Assembly (NCBI GenBank): GCA_945874815.1
Contig: CAMCIE010000022.1
Coordinates: forward strand, 1-11,133
DNA from: an uncultured Bacteroidales bacterium
GTDB taxonomy: Bacteria; Bacteroidota; Bacteroidia; Bacteroidales; UBA932
DNA length: 11,133 nucleotides
Direction of reading: 5' to 3'
Shown in pieces: positions 1-7,008 of this stretch; positions within the stretch are counted from its first letter, which is position 1, and the number at the start of each line of letters is the position of its first letter. The position numbers and the translations under genes were made by a program. The notes below the pieces were generated by a model. That model was not told the origin of the DNA, did not search any database, and saw nothing but the letters and a program-made list of their open reading frames with translations.

Positions 1-2601
1 GAAGTCATAGTCCTTGCCTGTATATGGAATGCACATGATGGCAATCATCTTGCCCGCATCGTTGACAATAGGGGCATAGAGCGACCAATAGCTGATGTCA
101 TCAACTTTTTCGAGATTGATGAAGAACCTTTGGTTCAGATACCTTATATTATAGAAGGCATCCGGATTCATCCTGCATCCGAGAATCATCTTTTCAAAGA
201 CCTCCGGGTTGGTTGACCGGAAGACAAGGCCGGCCGGTGAATAGAAGGTTATATCCGACTTGGTCGTATTCGAGATATTCTCGATGGTAGAGGCAAAATC
301 CTGGGTCTGCATTTCCTGCCAGTCCTGCATCGTTCGGGTCCTGACGTTTACCAAGGCCTGGACGGTGTTGATTCTTGAAGTCATCAGGTTCTGCATATTG
401 GCCTCATTTCTCTTGTAAACGAAGACGACGCTGATGAGCATCATGCTTACCAGGATGAGGCAGGATGAAGTCAGGAGAATAACGTTGATTCTGCGACGGA
501 AATAATTGCTCTTGAAGACTTTATATCGTCTGTTAGCCCTGGAGAAAAGCATCAGTATGCCACTTATGGCAAGGAAGAGATAAGAGAATGACGTAAAATA
601 TGTCATCGGGCTTCTCGTCTTCCTTGAGAGGGTGATCATTTCCTCAGTTCCTACAAGAGATGAGAAATGGACATAGCCTTTGTTCCTCTGGATATACAGT
701 TTGTTGCTGCGCAGAGGCCCGAGTTCGTTTACGAATACTGTCGGATATGGGAAATTTCCCTTGTATGAGATGAGCCTGTTACCATTGTATTTGGCATAGG
801 AATAATAATGCGGAATCTGGACATCACCGCTTGGTGAGAAGCGGGTGATGAGTCCGTCATATCCGCGGTCTTCCTTGTTTGCAACGGAATCCAGGGTGAT
901 GAGCAACCGGGTGATGCCGCTGTTTTCGGACCAGAAAAGAAAGGCTCCGACATAGCAGTTGTTGCCATTTTCGTCATTGAGGAACAGGAATCTGGAGCCG
1001 TCGGCGATTGGCGTGCCTGTGCGTATGATTTTGTTGAAAAATGCGATTCCGCCCTTGTCCTTATCTGTTATTATATTGATTCTCAGGTCGTAATTCGGTT
1101 TGATTCGCCCCAGATATGTTTCCGCAATCCTGTTCTGGATGATGCTGGAGGAATTGTCAACCGGTGAGAGCAGCCTGATGACCTGGTCGCTTGCAATCTC
1201 GTCTTCCATACTCCTGAGCTGTATCTCAATGCCCAGGTCCCTGTCCACGGCCAGCCTGTTCGCCCACAAATGGACACGATCCTGTTCCTTAATGAAACCA
1301 AGGACTCCCGAGGTAACGGTAAAATACAGTGCAAAGAGGAATGCGCTGAATATCAGTGCCTTGGTGTCAAAAATGTCATACCTCAGACGCAGGAACTCAC
1401 GAAGCGGAGGTCTGAGAGTCTGGATTTGCAGCAAGATGCATATAAGCAGTCCGATATAGGAAAGATACACCAGGATGGAATACTGGGATCCAACATTCCA
1501 ACGATATAATTCGAGGGTTATGCTGGAGTTCATCACCAGACTTTTAAGGCTCAGGTGTGTGTACGCAAACGAGATGATGGCGGCAGCAAGGGTCAGGAGG
1601 CCATAAGTCAGAAGATTTCTCCTTCGTTTTGCGGGATTGCGGCGTATGAATGCCGTTATCCTGCCCCTGATAAGGAATGTACACAGGTTGAATGCCGTAA
1701 AATAGGTATTGATTAGCAACAGGGCTCCCAGAGAGTAAAATATCGGGCCATCTGCATATATCGTAGGGGAGAACAGCTGGGAACTGTTGTTTATCTGCAA
1801 TCCCCAGGTATAGGACATTACAAAAAGGACAGTCAGGGTGGACATGACTATCAGATATACATTCAATGTCCTGTGTATGGCAAGGAACAGGACGGATGCA
1901 AGGGCAAACAAACCTATTGAAATCCATCTCAGGACAGAGTTGTCGAACAAAGGTGCGACCTGAATGGTGGACTCGGAAATAATCTTGAACATCGGGCGTC
2001 CGCCGATCAGGACTTCTGAACCTCCGCTGGAGTTGATGGGAAGCAGTGAATAACGTGCCGGAAGCCTGAGTTTCGGGTTTACACCGTTGTCGGTAATACC
2101 CATGTCGTCAACCAGCCTGTTCTTTATCTCAAGTCCGGAGATGATTTCCGTACTTCCTTGTCCATGGACCTTTTTGACAAGGTACCATTTTGAGCCGATA
2201 TTCATGAAGGACAATTCGGTGGTGGCCTCTGCAAGAGGAGATTCTACCCGGCTTTTCAGATTCGTAAGCCTTTGATATACAATCTTCAGGGAAATGTCAT
2301 CATTCAGAAGGGGGAACTGGTTGCACCATGATTGCAGAGAATCGTTCTGATATCTGTATATGACCATGTCATCCGGCAGATTGGGCAGGTCAATCAGCTC
2401 ACCTTCAGGGGTATCCAATGCCTCCATGACAAATTTGTCCAGCATTTCGAGCCTCCTGTCAACCTTCTTGCCGAATGAACGGGCCACTTTCTCGGAATTG
2501 TTGACAGAGTCGTTTCCTGCAAGTGATAGGATGAAAAGTGCAAGAGCCGTCACGAATGTGGCAAGCGTGAATCTTTTATTGATAAAATCTCTTACGGTCA
2601 T
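1..2601 (-). CDS. Large multi-span membrane sensor protein, probable histidine kinase, 3' end outside window
   Basis: One frame is open from ATG at 2601 to base 1: 867 codons with no stop, so the gene is partial. The hydrophobic pattern gives a span at residues about 11-29, an extracytoplasmic region 30-220, six spans (about 223-243, 247-268, 288-311, 330-350, 374-394, 415-437), a second soluble region of about 230 residues (438-667), two more spans (668-686, 707-729), and a third soluble region from 730 to the edge that resembles a Cache/PAS-type sensor. Stretches such as SYAKYNGNRLISYKGNFPYP and STNPEVFEKM resemble large Bacteroidota sensor histidine kinases as I remember them. In that family a further span, HAMP, HisKA and HATPase domains would follow; here that is inference, because no H-box or ATP-binding motif lies in the window. 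It starts 9 bases after rlmH, so the two are probably cotranscribed. The coding region is certain, the kinase assignment likely, the ligand unknown. Confidence 0.75.
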   Translation of the reverse strand, partial: MTVRDFINKRFTLATFVTALALFILSLAGNDSVNNSEKVARSFGKKVDRRLEMLDKFVMEALDTPEGELIDLPNLPDDMVIYRYQNDSLQSWCNQFPLLNDDISLKIVYQRLTNLKSRVESPLAEATTELSFMNIGSKWYLVKKVHGQGSTEIISGLEIKNRLVDDMGITDNGVNPKLRLPARYSLLPINSSGGSEVLIGGRPMFKIISESTIQVAPLFDNSVLRWISIGLFALASVLFLAIHRTLNVYLIVMSTLTVLFVMSYTWGLQINNSSQLFSPTIYADGPIFYSLGALLLINTYFTAFNLCTFLIRGRITAFIRRNPAKRRRNLLTYGLLTLAAAIISFAYTHLSLKSLVMNSSITLELYRWNVGSQYSILVYLSYIGLLICILLQIQTLRPPLREFLRLRYDIFDTKALIFSAFLFALYFTVTSGVLGFIKEQDRVHLWANRLAVDRDLGIEIQLRSMEDEIASDQVIRLLSPVDNSSSIIQNRIAETYLGRIKPNYDLRINIITDKDKGGIAFFNKIIRTGTPIADGSRFLFLNDENGNNCYVGAFLFWSENSGITRLLITLDSVANKEDRGYDGLITRFSPSGDVQIPHYYSYAKYNGNRLISYKGNFPYPTVFVNELGPLRSNKLYIQRNKGYVHFSSLVGTEEMITLSRKTRSPMTYFTSFSYLFLAISGILMLFSRANRRYKVFKSNYFRRRINVILLTSSCLILVSMMLISVVFVYKRNEANMQNLMTSRINTVQALVNVRTRTMQDWQEMQTQDFASTIENISNTTKSDITFYSPAGLVFRSTNPEVFEKMILGCRMNPDAFYNIRYLNQRFFINLEKVDDISYWSLYAPIVNDAGKMIAIMCIPYTGKDYDF

Positions 2602-2610
2602 ATCCTTTCT

Positions 2611-3084
2611 TTATTCGTGATGATATGGTTCACCTTTTATGATGGTGAAAGCGCGGTAGAGCTGCTCTGCAAAAATCGTTCTTACCATCTGATGGGAAAA
2701 TGTCATTTTTGAGAGGGAAATCTTAGAATTCGCTCTTGAATATACTTCTTCGGAGAAACCGTATGCGCCTCCGATTACAAAGACAATGTCTCTGGAAGCA
2801 TAGTCCATCCTGTCCTTTATCAATGATGCAAATTCGATGGAAGTGAACATCTTGCCCCTTTCGTCAAGCAGAATCACCTCGTCGTTAGGACGGATATTCT
2901 TCAGGATGAGACTGCCTTCCTTTATTTTTATCTGCTCCTTGGTAAATGCAGACACATTCTTCAACTCTGGGATCTCTGTTAAAGAAAATGGAATATAATG
3001 TTTGAGTCTGGACAAATAAATATCCAAACCCTGTCTGACCCAGTCCCTGTCGGTTTTTCCTACTGTAAGCAAAGTTATTTTCAT
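2611..3084 (-). CDS. rlmH: 23S rRNA (pseudouridine1915-N3)-methyltransferase RlmH
   Basis: RlmH is a small SPOUT-class methyltransferase that uses S-adenosylmethionine to methylate N3 of pseudouridine 1915 in helix 69 of 23S rRNA, acting on assembled 70S ribosomes. The 157-residue protein shows the family marks: KITLLTVGKT at the N-terminus, the SAM-binding knot with VIGGAYGF at 103-110, SLSKMTFSHQMVR at 123-135, and the C-terminal EPYHHE at 152-157. Length matches the usual 155-159. The frame has an upstream ATG at 3093 that would add MPA, but family members begin at MKI, and the proposed promoter box ends only about 10 bases before 3093, so 3084 is preferred. It is the first gene of a probable two-gene unit with the large membrane sensor. 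Function is very secure; the start is fairly secure. Confidence 0.97.
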   Translation of the reverse strand: MKITLLTVGKTDRDWVRQGLDIYLSRLKHYIPFSLTEIPELKNVSAFTKEQIKIKEGSLILKNIRPNDEVILLDERGKMFTSIEFASLIKDRMDYASRDIVFVIGGAYGFSEEVYSRANSKISLSKMTFSHQMVRTIFAEQLYRAFTIIKGEPYHHE

Positions 3085-3103
3085 GGCAGGCATCTTATTC
3101 AGG

Positions 3104-3135
3104 CAAAGATAATGGCTTGGCTTGAATTTTGCAAA
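3104..3135 (-). promoter_or_regulatory. Bacteroidota-type promoter for rlmH
   Basis: On the minus strand, TTTG (3135-3132) lies 20 bases before TATCTTTG (3111-3104), matching the Bacteroidota primary sigma factor pattern TTTG, then about 19-21 bases, then TAnnTTTG. Transcription would start near 3098, giving a very short leader of about 14 bases to the ATG at 3084. The motif is seen directly; promoter activity is inferred. Confidence 0.7.
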
Positions 3136-3165
3136 GGAATGCCATGGTTTTCAGATAAGTACATA

Positions 3166-3573
3166 ATGACTAGAATATTGATGAGGAGTATGGCTGCTGC
3201 GGCAGTCTTTTTGAGTTGCATGAATCTTAAGGCGCAGGACAGCAGTTATGATGTTTTCCAGCCCATAGCCAAATACATTGGCATGGGAGATGCCGATAAA
3301 CTGTCCGCATGGTTTTCAGATAATCTGGAGGTGACGATTTTCTCAACCTCCAACGAAGCCAGCCGGACTCAGGCAAAGCAAATCATGAAGACTTTTTTCA
3401 GGTCTTATTCTCCCAGATCTTTTGAAATCACCCACAAGGCAGGCCGGTCGAATATGAAATACGCACTTGGCACCATGAATGCCGGCGGAGAAATGCTGCT
3501 TGTTACCATATTTGTAAGCTTTGATGACAAAGATTATAAAATTCAACATCTGAAAGTTGAACGAATGGAATAG
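3166..3573 (+). CDS. Small secreted DUF4783-like protein
   Basis: This is a 135-residue protein of unknown function. From the ATG at 3166 it has an apparent signal peptide: basic residues (R3, R7), a hydrophobic core AAAAVFLSCM, and a likely cleavage around LKA|QD, as is common in Bacteroidota. The mature part of about 110 residues (FQPIAKYIGMGDADKLSAWF, then IFSTSNEASRTQAKQIMKTF) fits DUF4783, small periplasmic proteins with an NTF2-like fold; the family is recalled from memory and was not searched. The frame is open further upstream, with possible starts at 3139 (MPWFSDKYIM) and 3181 (MRSMAA). The start at 3166 gives the cleanest signal peptide. No good Shine-Dalgarno sequence or promoter is visible. 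It diverges from rlmH and converges on der. It ends in TAG, and the codons after it show no continuation of the protein. The gene is well supported; its role is unknown. Confidence 0.8.
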   Translation: MTRILMRSMAAAAVFLSCMNLKAQDSSYDVFQPIAKYIGMGDADKLSAWFSDNLEVTIFSTSNEASRTQAKQIMKTFFRSYSPRSFEITHKAGRSNMKYALGTMNAGGEMLLVTIFVSFDDKDYKIQHLKVERME

Positions 3574-3637
3574 TTTGGCACAGGCTTTGCAGATACTTCA
3601 ATCGAGTTAGTTTAGTTGTTAATAATAGGGTTATAGT

Positions 3638-3677
3638 TCAAAAAACAGGATGTCGTGATTGACACCCTGTTTTTTGA
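3638..3677. terminator. Bidirectional intrinsic terminator between the DUF4783-like gene and der
   Basis: A 17-base arm (3638-3654) pairs with 3661-3677 around a six-base loop (GTGATT), with a single A/C mismatch. The stem is A-rich on the left arm and T-rich on the right arm, so each strand has a T run after the GC core. It sits between two convergent genes, 64 bases past the plus-strand stop and 12 bases past the der stop on the minus strand, as expected for a shared terminator. Confidence 0.85.
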
Positions 3678-3689
3678 ATATGATGGCAT

Positions 3690-4997
3690 TTATTTCTGAC
3701 GGAGGAATACCTGGACCGGACAGCCGGTGAAATCGAATTTTTCCCTCAGTTTGTTTTCAAGGAAGCGCCTGTATGGTTCGCGGATGTACTGCGGGAGGTT
3801 GCAGAAGAATGCGAAAGAAGGGCTCCTGGTCGGAAGCTGGGTTATATATTTGATCTTGATGTACTTACCCTTCCATGCAGGTGGCGGGTAATTCTCGATT
3901 TCAGGCAGCATCTCCTCGTTGATTTTTGAAGTGCTGATCTTCCTCGAATAATTCTCATAGACCATCTCGGCAGCGTTGAGAACATCCATGATTCTCTGCT
4001 TGTTGATAACAGAAGTAAATATAATCGGCAGGTCGTTGAAAGGAGCCAGACGGGACTTGATAGCTTCGACGTACTGCTTCATGGTGTTGCTGTCCTTCTC
4101 GACGGTATCCCATTTGTTCACCACGATCACGCATCCTTTCTTGTTCCTCTGGATAAGGTTGAAAATGCTCAGGTCCTGAGACTCGATGCCGGTCTGGGCA
4201 TCAATCATCAGAATGCAGACATCAGAGTGCTCGATGGCGCGGATCGACCTCATCACTGAATAGAACTCGAGGTCTTCGTGAACCTTGGTCTTCTTTCTCA
4301 TTCCCGCGGTGTCAACGAGCATGAACTCATGTCCGAACTTATTGTAAAGTGTTGCAATTGAATCCCTTGTGGTGCCGGCAATAGGAGTGACTATATTTCT
4401 CTCCTTGCCAAGAAGGGCATTGGTAAGGGATGATTTGCCCACATTCGGCTTGCCGACTATCGTGAAGTGAGGCAACTCAGGATGCTCATCCTTGTCAGGA
4501 TCCTCGGCAGGCATCAGTTTTACAATCTCGTCGAGGAGGTCGCCTGTACCTCCTCCGTTGGCTGCCGATATGCTCCAGACTTCACCGAGTCCGAGAGAAT
4601 AGAACTGGAAAGCATCAAACATCTTCGCACCGGAGTCAACCTTGTTGACAGCCAGCACGACAGGCTTGCCGCTGCGTCTGAGCAGGTCGGCAATCTCTTC
4701 GTCATAATCGGTGATTCCGGTGCCTGCCTCCACCATGAAAAGCACGACGGAAGCTTCTTCAATGGCAAGGACTACCTGTTTGCGAATCTCCTCCTCGAAG
4801 ATATCATCGGAATTCGAAGTATATCCTCCGGTGTCAACCACGGAGAACTCGGTACCGCACCATTCACATCTGCCATAGTGCCTGTCACGGGTCACACCGG
4901 CAGTCTCATCTACAATCGCCTGACGCATTCCCACCAGACGGTTGAAAAGGGTGGACTTTCCTACATTTGGTCTGCCCACGATAGCTAAAAGACTCAT
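3690..4997 (-). CDS. der: Ribosome biogenesis GTPase Der (EngA)
   Basis: Der is an essential cytoplasmic GTPase with two tandem G domains that acts late in 50S subunit assembly. The 435-residue protein is full length. G domain 1 has GRPNVGKS (8-15), DETAGVTRD in switch I (30-38), DTGG (55-58) and NKVD (118-121). G domain 2 has GKPNVGKS (182-189), GTTRDS (208-213), DTAG (229-232) and NKWD (294-297). The C-terminal KH-like domain (about 350-435) includes [15 protein letters not shown] and ends at FLRQK, matching the family. Both nucleotide sites look intact. It is the last gene of the minus-strand run, 68 bases after the small membrane protein, and is followed by the shared terminator. No Shine-Dalgarno sequence or TAnnTTTG box lies right before it, so it may be read through from engB-prs, possibly affected by the hairpins in its leader. 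Confidence 0.98.
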   Translation of the reverse strand: MSLLAIVGRPNVGKSTLFNRLVGMRQAIVDETAGVTRDRHYGRCEWCGTEFSVVDTGGYTSNSDDIFEEEIRKQVVLAIEEASVVLFMVEAGTGITDYDEEIADLLRRSGKPVVLAVNKVDSGAKMFDAFQFYSLGLGEVWSISAANGGGTGDLLDEIVKLMPAEDPDKDEHPELPHFTIVGKPNVGKSSLTNALLGKERNIVTPIAGTTRDSIATLYNKFGHEFMLVDTAGMRKKTKVHEDLEFYSVMRSIRAIEHSDVCILMIDAQTGIESQDLSIFNLIQRNKKGCVIVVNKWDTVEKDSNTMKQYVEAIKSRLAPFNDLPIIFTSVINKQRIMDVLNAAEMVYENYSRKISTSKINEEMLPEIENYPPPAWKGKYIKIKYITQLPTRSPSFAFFCNLPQYIREPYRRFLENKLREKFDFTGCPVQVFLRQK

Positions 4998-5013
4998 AAT
5001 AAATTACTTAAAT

Positions 5014-5055
5014 CGCCCAATGGCGGTTATACATACCGCCTCACGGCGGCTTTTT
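5014..5055. promoter_or_regulatory. Competing GC hairpins in the der leader; intrinsic-terminator form on the plus strand
   Basis: The 68-base gap between the small Cys-rich gene and der holds four complementary blocks, given on the plus strand: CGCC (5014-5017), GGCGGT (5022-5027), ACCGCC (5035-5040) and GGCGG (5045-5049). ACCGCC can pair with either neighbour, and CGCC can pair with GGCG, so the folds exclude each other. On the plus strand the last hairpin (loop TCAC) is followed by C and five Ts, the form of an intrinsic terminator, although no plus-strand gene ends here. On the minus strand the hairpins lie 17-53 bases before the der start with no T run after them. Attenuation, mRNA processing or a block to antisense transcription are all possible. 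Confidence 0.45.
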
Positions 5056-5065
5056 GCCTTTGGAA

Positions 5066-5302
5066 TCAGCGGCAGGCATGACAGTCTCCGCAACCGGAAG
5101 TACTGCAATCAGGTGCCTGCTTCTTCTTTCCCCAGAGTTTCATCTCCTCTTCCTTGGCACACTTTATTCCTCTCTTCCTCATTTCGACATTGTTCTCGAT
5201 TTCAGTCTCGGGAAACTTACCGTCCTTGCGGAAGATTATATTGAAGCACATGCCGAACACACACAATGCAACAAGTATGACGGATGCTATGAATATTTTC
5301 AT
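5066..5302 (-). CDS. Small Cys-rich membrane protein of unknown function
   Basis: This is a 78-residue protein I cannot name. A single membrane span (about residues 3-23, IFIASVILVALCVFGMCFNI) is followed by a charged region (25-65) with GIKCAKEEE (C48). It ends in a cysteine cluster C66-x4-C71-x2-C74-x2-C77-R78. The tail could bind a metal or an Fe-S cluster, or form disulfides if it faces the periplasm; this is inference, and topology is not settled by the sequence. Its start codon overlaps the prs stop by one base (TGATG), so translation is probably coupled to prs. The frame, coupling and composition support a real gene. I recall short single-span proteins of this style in other Bacteroidota but have not checked. 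Confidence 0.75.
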   Translation of the reverse strand: MKIFIASVILVALCVFGMCFNIIFRKDGKFPETEIENNVEMRKRGIKCAKEEEMKLWGKKKQAPDCSTSGCGDCHACR

Positions 5303-6252
5303 CAGTTGATGAAGCTTGAGCTGATAGGTTCGTAATTGTACACCTTCTCAATGATGTCAGCAAAAGTTTCAGTCATTGAGAGTACGGTGATCTTGCTCTT
5401 ATCCTTTGCAGGGTCGTCGCTGAGCGGAATGGTATCCGAAACGATGACCTCTTCAAGTGCAGACTCCGCAATTCTTTCGTAGGCAGGGCCTGAGAATACT
5501 GGATGTGTGGCACATGCCCTTACGCTCAGCGCGCCCATTTCCTTGAGAACGTTTGCCGCCTTGGTGAGGGTGCCGGCAGTGTCGATCATATCATCCACGA
5601 TGATTACATTCTTGCCTTCTACCTCGCCGATTGCTGTAATCGAACCTACGACATTGGCCCTTTCACGTGACTTGTGGCAGATGATGACAGGGCACTGGAG
5701 ATATCTCGCATAAGCATTTGCCCTTTTTGCACCTCCCATGTCAGGAGCTGCTATGGCAAGATTGTCAATATTGAGATTCTTCAGGTATGGAAGGAAGACT
5801 GAGCTGGCATAGATATGGTCCACAGGGAAATCGAAGAATCCCTGAATCTGGTCAGCATGGAGATCGCAGGTCATGACTCTGTCGCATCCTGCTGCATGGA
5901 GCACGTTTGCAACGAGTTTTGCACCGATTGAAACTCTCGGTTTGTCCTTGCGGTCCTGTCTTGCCCAGCCGAAATACGGCATTACAGCTATTACCTTGTG
6001 TGCAGACGCTCTTTTGGCTGCATCAATCATAAGAAGCAGTTCAAACAGATTCTCAACAGGTGGAAAAGTGGACTGCACGATGAAAACGGTGGCTCCCCTG
6101 ACGCTTTCGTTGAAAGAAGGCTGGAACTCGCCGTCACTGAAAGTCAATACATCTGACGCGCCAAGTTCGATATTCATCGCCTTGGCTACCTTCAGTGCGA
6201 AATCTTTTGAGGCTCTGCACGAGAAAAGTTTGATTTTGTGTTCGTTATGCAT
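5302..6252 (-). CDS. prs: Ribose-phosphate pyrophosphokinase (PRPP synthase)
   Basis: Prs transfers pyrophosphate from ATP to ribose 5-phosphate to make PRPP, the precursor for purines, pyrimidines, NAD, histidine and tryptophan. The 316-residue length is typical of class I enzymes. Visible motifs are FSDGE (38-42), the flexible-loop RQDRKDKPR (98-106) that contacts ATP, CDLHADQIQGFF (129-140) of the metal/PRPP signature with H132, KRANAYA (176-182), and the ribose-5-phosphate loop VDDMIDTAGT (219-228). All key residues appear intact. Its ATG overlaps the engB stop by one base (TAATG) and its stop overlaps the next gene's ATG by one base, so it sits in a tightly coupled minus-strand operon. 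Identity is very secure. Confidence 0.98.
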   Translation of the reverse strand: MHNEHKIKLFSCRASKDFALKVAKAMNIELGASDVLTFSDGEFQPSFNESVRGATVFIVQSTFPPVENLFELLLMIDAAKRASAHKVIAVMPYFGWARQDRKDKPRVSIGAKLVANVLHAAGCDRVMTCDLHADQIQGFFDFPVDHIYASSVFLPYLKNLNIDNLAIAAPDMGGAKRANAYARYLQCPVIICHKSRERANVVGSITAIGEVEGKNVIIVDDMIDTAGTLTKAANVLKEMGALSVRACATHPVFSGPAYERIAESALEEVIVSDTIPLSDDPAKDKSKITVLSMTETFADIIEKVYNYEPISSSFIN

Positions 6253-6875
6253 TATATCTGAGGGTGTTGGTTTTCTTGTTCAACTGATTCGAGCACCGTG
6301 CCGATGTAGTCGAGGATTTCTTCTCTTCCCAGACCTGTTTCCGAAGAACTTATGAAGACAGGAGGGAGTTCCTCCCAGTACTCGAGAATCTGTTTCTTGT
6401 TGTTTTCAATCTGCGCTGCAAGCTTCTCCTTGCCGCTCTTGTCCGCCTTGGTGAAAATAATCGCAAAAGGTATCCGGCTCTGTCCCAGTTCAATCAGGAA
6501 ATCCATGTCAATCTTGCCGATGTCATGTCTGGAATCTATCAGGACGAAGAGCATCGTCATTTCCTGTGAGAGGTTGAGATAGTTGCGGATCACCTGCTCC
6601 AGTTTCTGCTTGGCCGTAGCGGACATCTTGGCATATCCGTAACCGGGAAGGTCCACAAGATACCACTTACGGTTGATCAGGAAATGATTCACCAGCCGGG
6701 TCTTGCCCGGTTTGGCTGAAGTCATCGCCAATTTCTTGTTGTTGCACAACATGTTGATAAGGGATGACTTGCCGACATTTGACCTTCCGATGAAAGCGAA
6801 TTCAGGAAATTTCTGTTTAGGTTTCTCGGATATCCTTGTGCTGCTGCCAGCAAATAATGCTTCGGTTATCTTCAT
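6252..6875 (-). CDS. engB: Ribosome biogenesis GTP-binding protein EngB (YsxC/YihA)
   Basis: EngB is an essential small GTPase needed for 50S subunit assembly. The 207-residue protein has one G domain: GRSNVGKS (30-37, P-loop), T59 within KPGKTR as the switch I threonine, DLPGYGYA (75-82), TKAD (142-145) and SSS (176-178). Spacing and length match the family. It is the first gene of the engB-prs-small protein run and starts next to a TATCTTTG promoter box. A 14-base perfect palindrome overlaps its start codon. It is the second 50S-assembly GTPase in this gene run, besides der. Confidence 0.97.
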   Translation of the reverse strand: MKITEALFAGSSTRISEKPKQKFPEFAFIGRSNVGKSSLINMLCNNKKLAMTSAKPGKTRLVNHFLINRKWYLVDLPGYGYAKMSATAKQKLEQVIRNYLNLSQEMTMLFVLIDSRHDIGKIDMDFLIELGQSRIPFAIIFTKADKSGKEKLAAQIENNKKQILEYWEELPPVFISSSETGLGREEILDYIGTVLESVEQENQHPQI

Positions 6876-6887
6876 TTTTGCAAAAAT
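6874..6887. repeat. 14-base perfect palindrome over the engB start codon
   Basis: ATTTTTGCAAAAAT is its own reverse complement and includes two of the three bases of the engB ATG (6875-6873). It could be an operator half or a weak RNA fold hiding the start. AT-rich intergenic DNA can also give this by chance. Confidence 0.35.
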
Positions 6888-6910
6888 CAGGATGGCTTAA
6901 AAATCGGTCG

Positions 6911-6918
6911 CAAAGATA
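6911..6918 (-). promoter_or_regulatory. Probable -7 box of the engB-prs operon
   Basis: TATCTTTG on the minus strand (6918-6911) is a perfect TAnnTTTG match, placed to start transcription near 6904, about 28 bases before the engB ATG. The upstream region is AT-rich, but I find no TTTG element at the right distance, so the promoter is incomplete by consensus. Confidence 0.6.
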
Positions 6919-6938
6919 GATATTTTTATGAAATAATG

Positions 6939-6968
6939 GTTGGCGTGTCGGAAAATTTGCTAAATTTG
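6939..6968 (+). promoter_or_regulatory. Bacteroidota-type promoter for xseA
   Basis: GTTG (6939-6942) lies 18 bases before TAAATTTG (6961-6968), a perfect TAnnTTTG box with a one-mismatch upstream element. The start would be near 6975, giving a leader of about 34 bases that holds AGGA (6998-7001) seven bases before the xseA ATG. The box overlaps no coding sequence and lies back to back with the engB box. Confidence 0.65.
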
Positions 6969-7008
6969 TAGGCGCTCGAAGCCGGGATAAACTGATTAGG
7001 ACACCTAT

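Noticed and set aside
729..2620. Several short open frames on both strands between 729 and 2620.
   Set aside because: All overlap the uninterrupted 867-codon minus-strand frame, which has consistent membrane-protein features. They show no domains or start signals of their own.
3124..3131. GAATTTTG as a -7 box for the DUF4783-like gene.
   Set aside because: It differs from TAnnTTTG at the first base, and no TTTG or TTG lies at the right distance upstream.
3571..3573. Possible reassignment of TAG to an amino acid in this genome, prompted by the TAG in the debranching frame.
   Set aside because: The DUF4783-like gene appears to end at TAG at the expected protein end, with no similarity after it, so TAG works as a stop here. 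Every other complete gene uses TAA or TGA.
4467..5335. Plus-strand open frames across der, its leader and the small Cys-rich gene.
   Set aside because: They are antisense to well-supported genes, have no recognisable motifs, and one would run through the hairpin terminator-like element.
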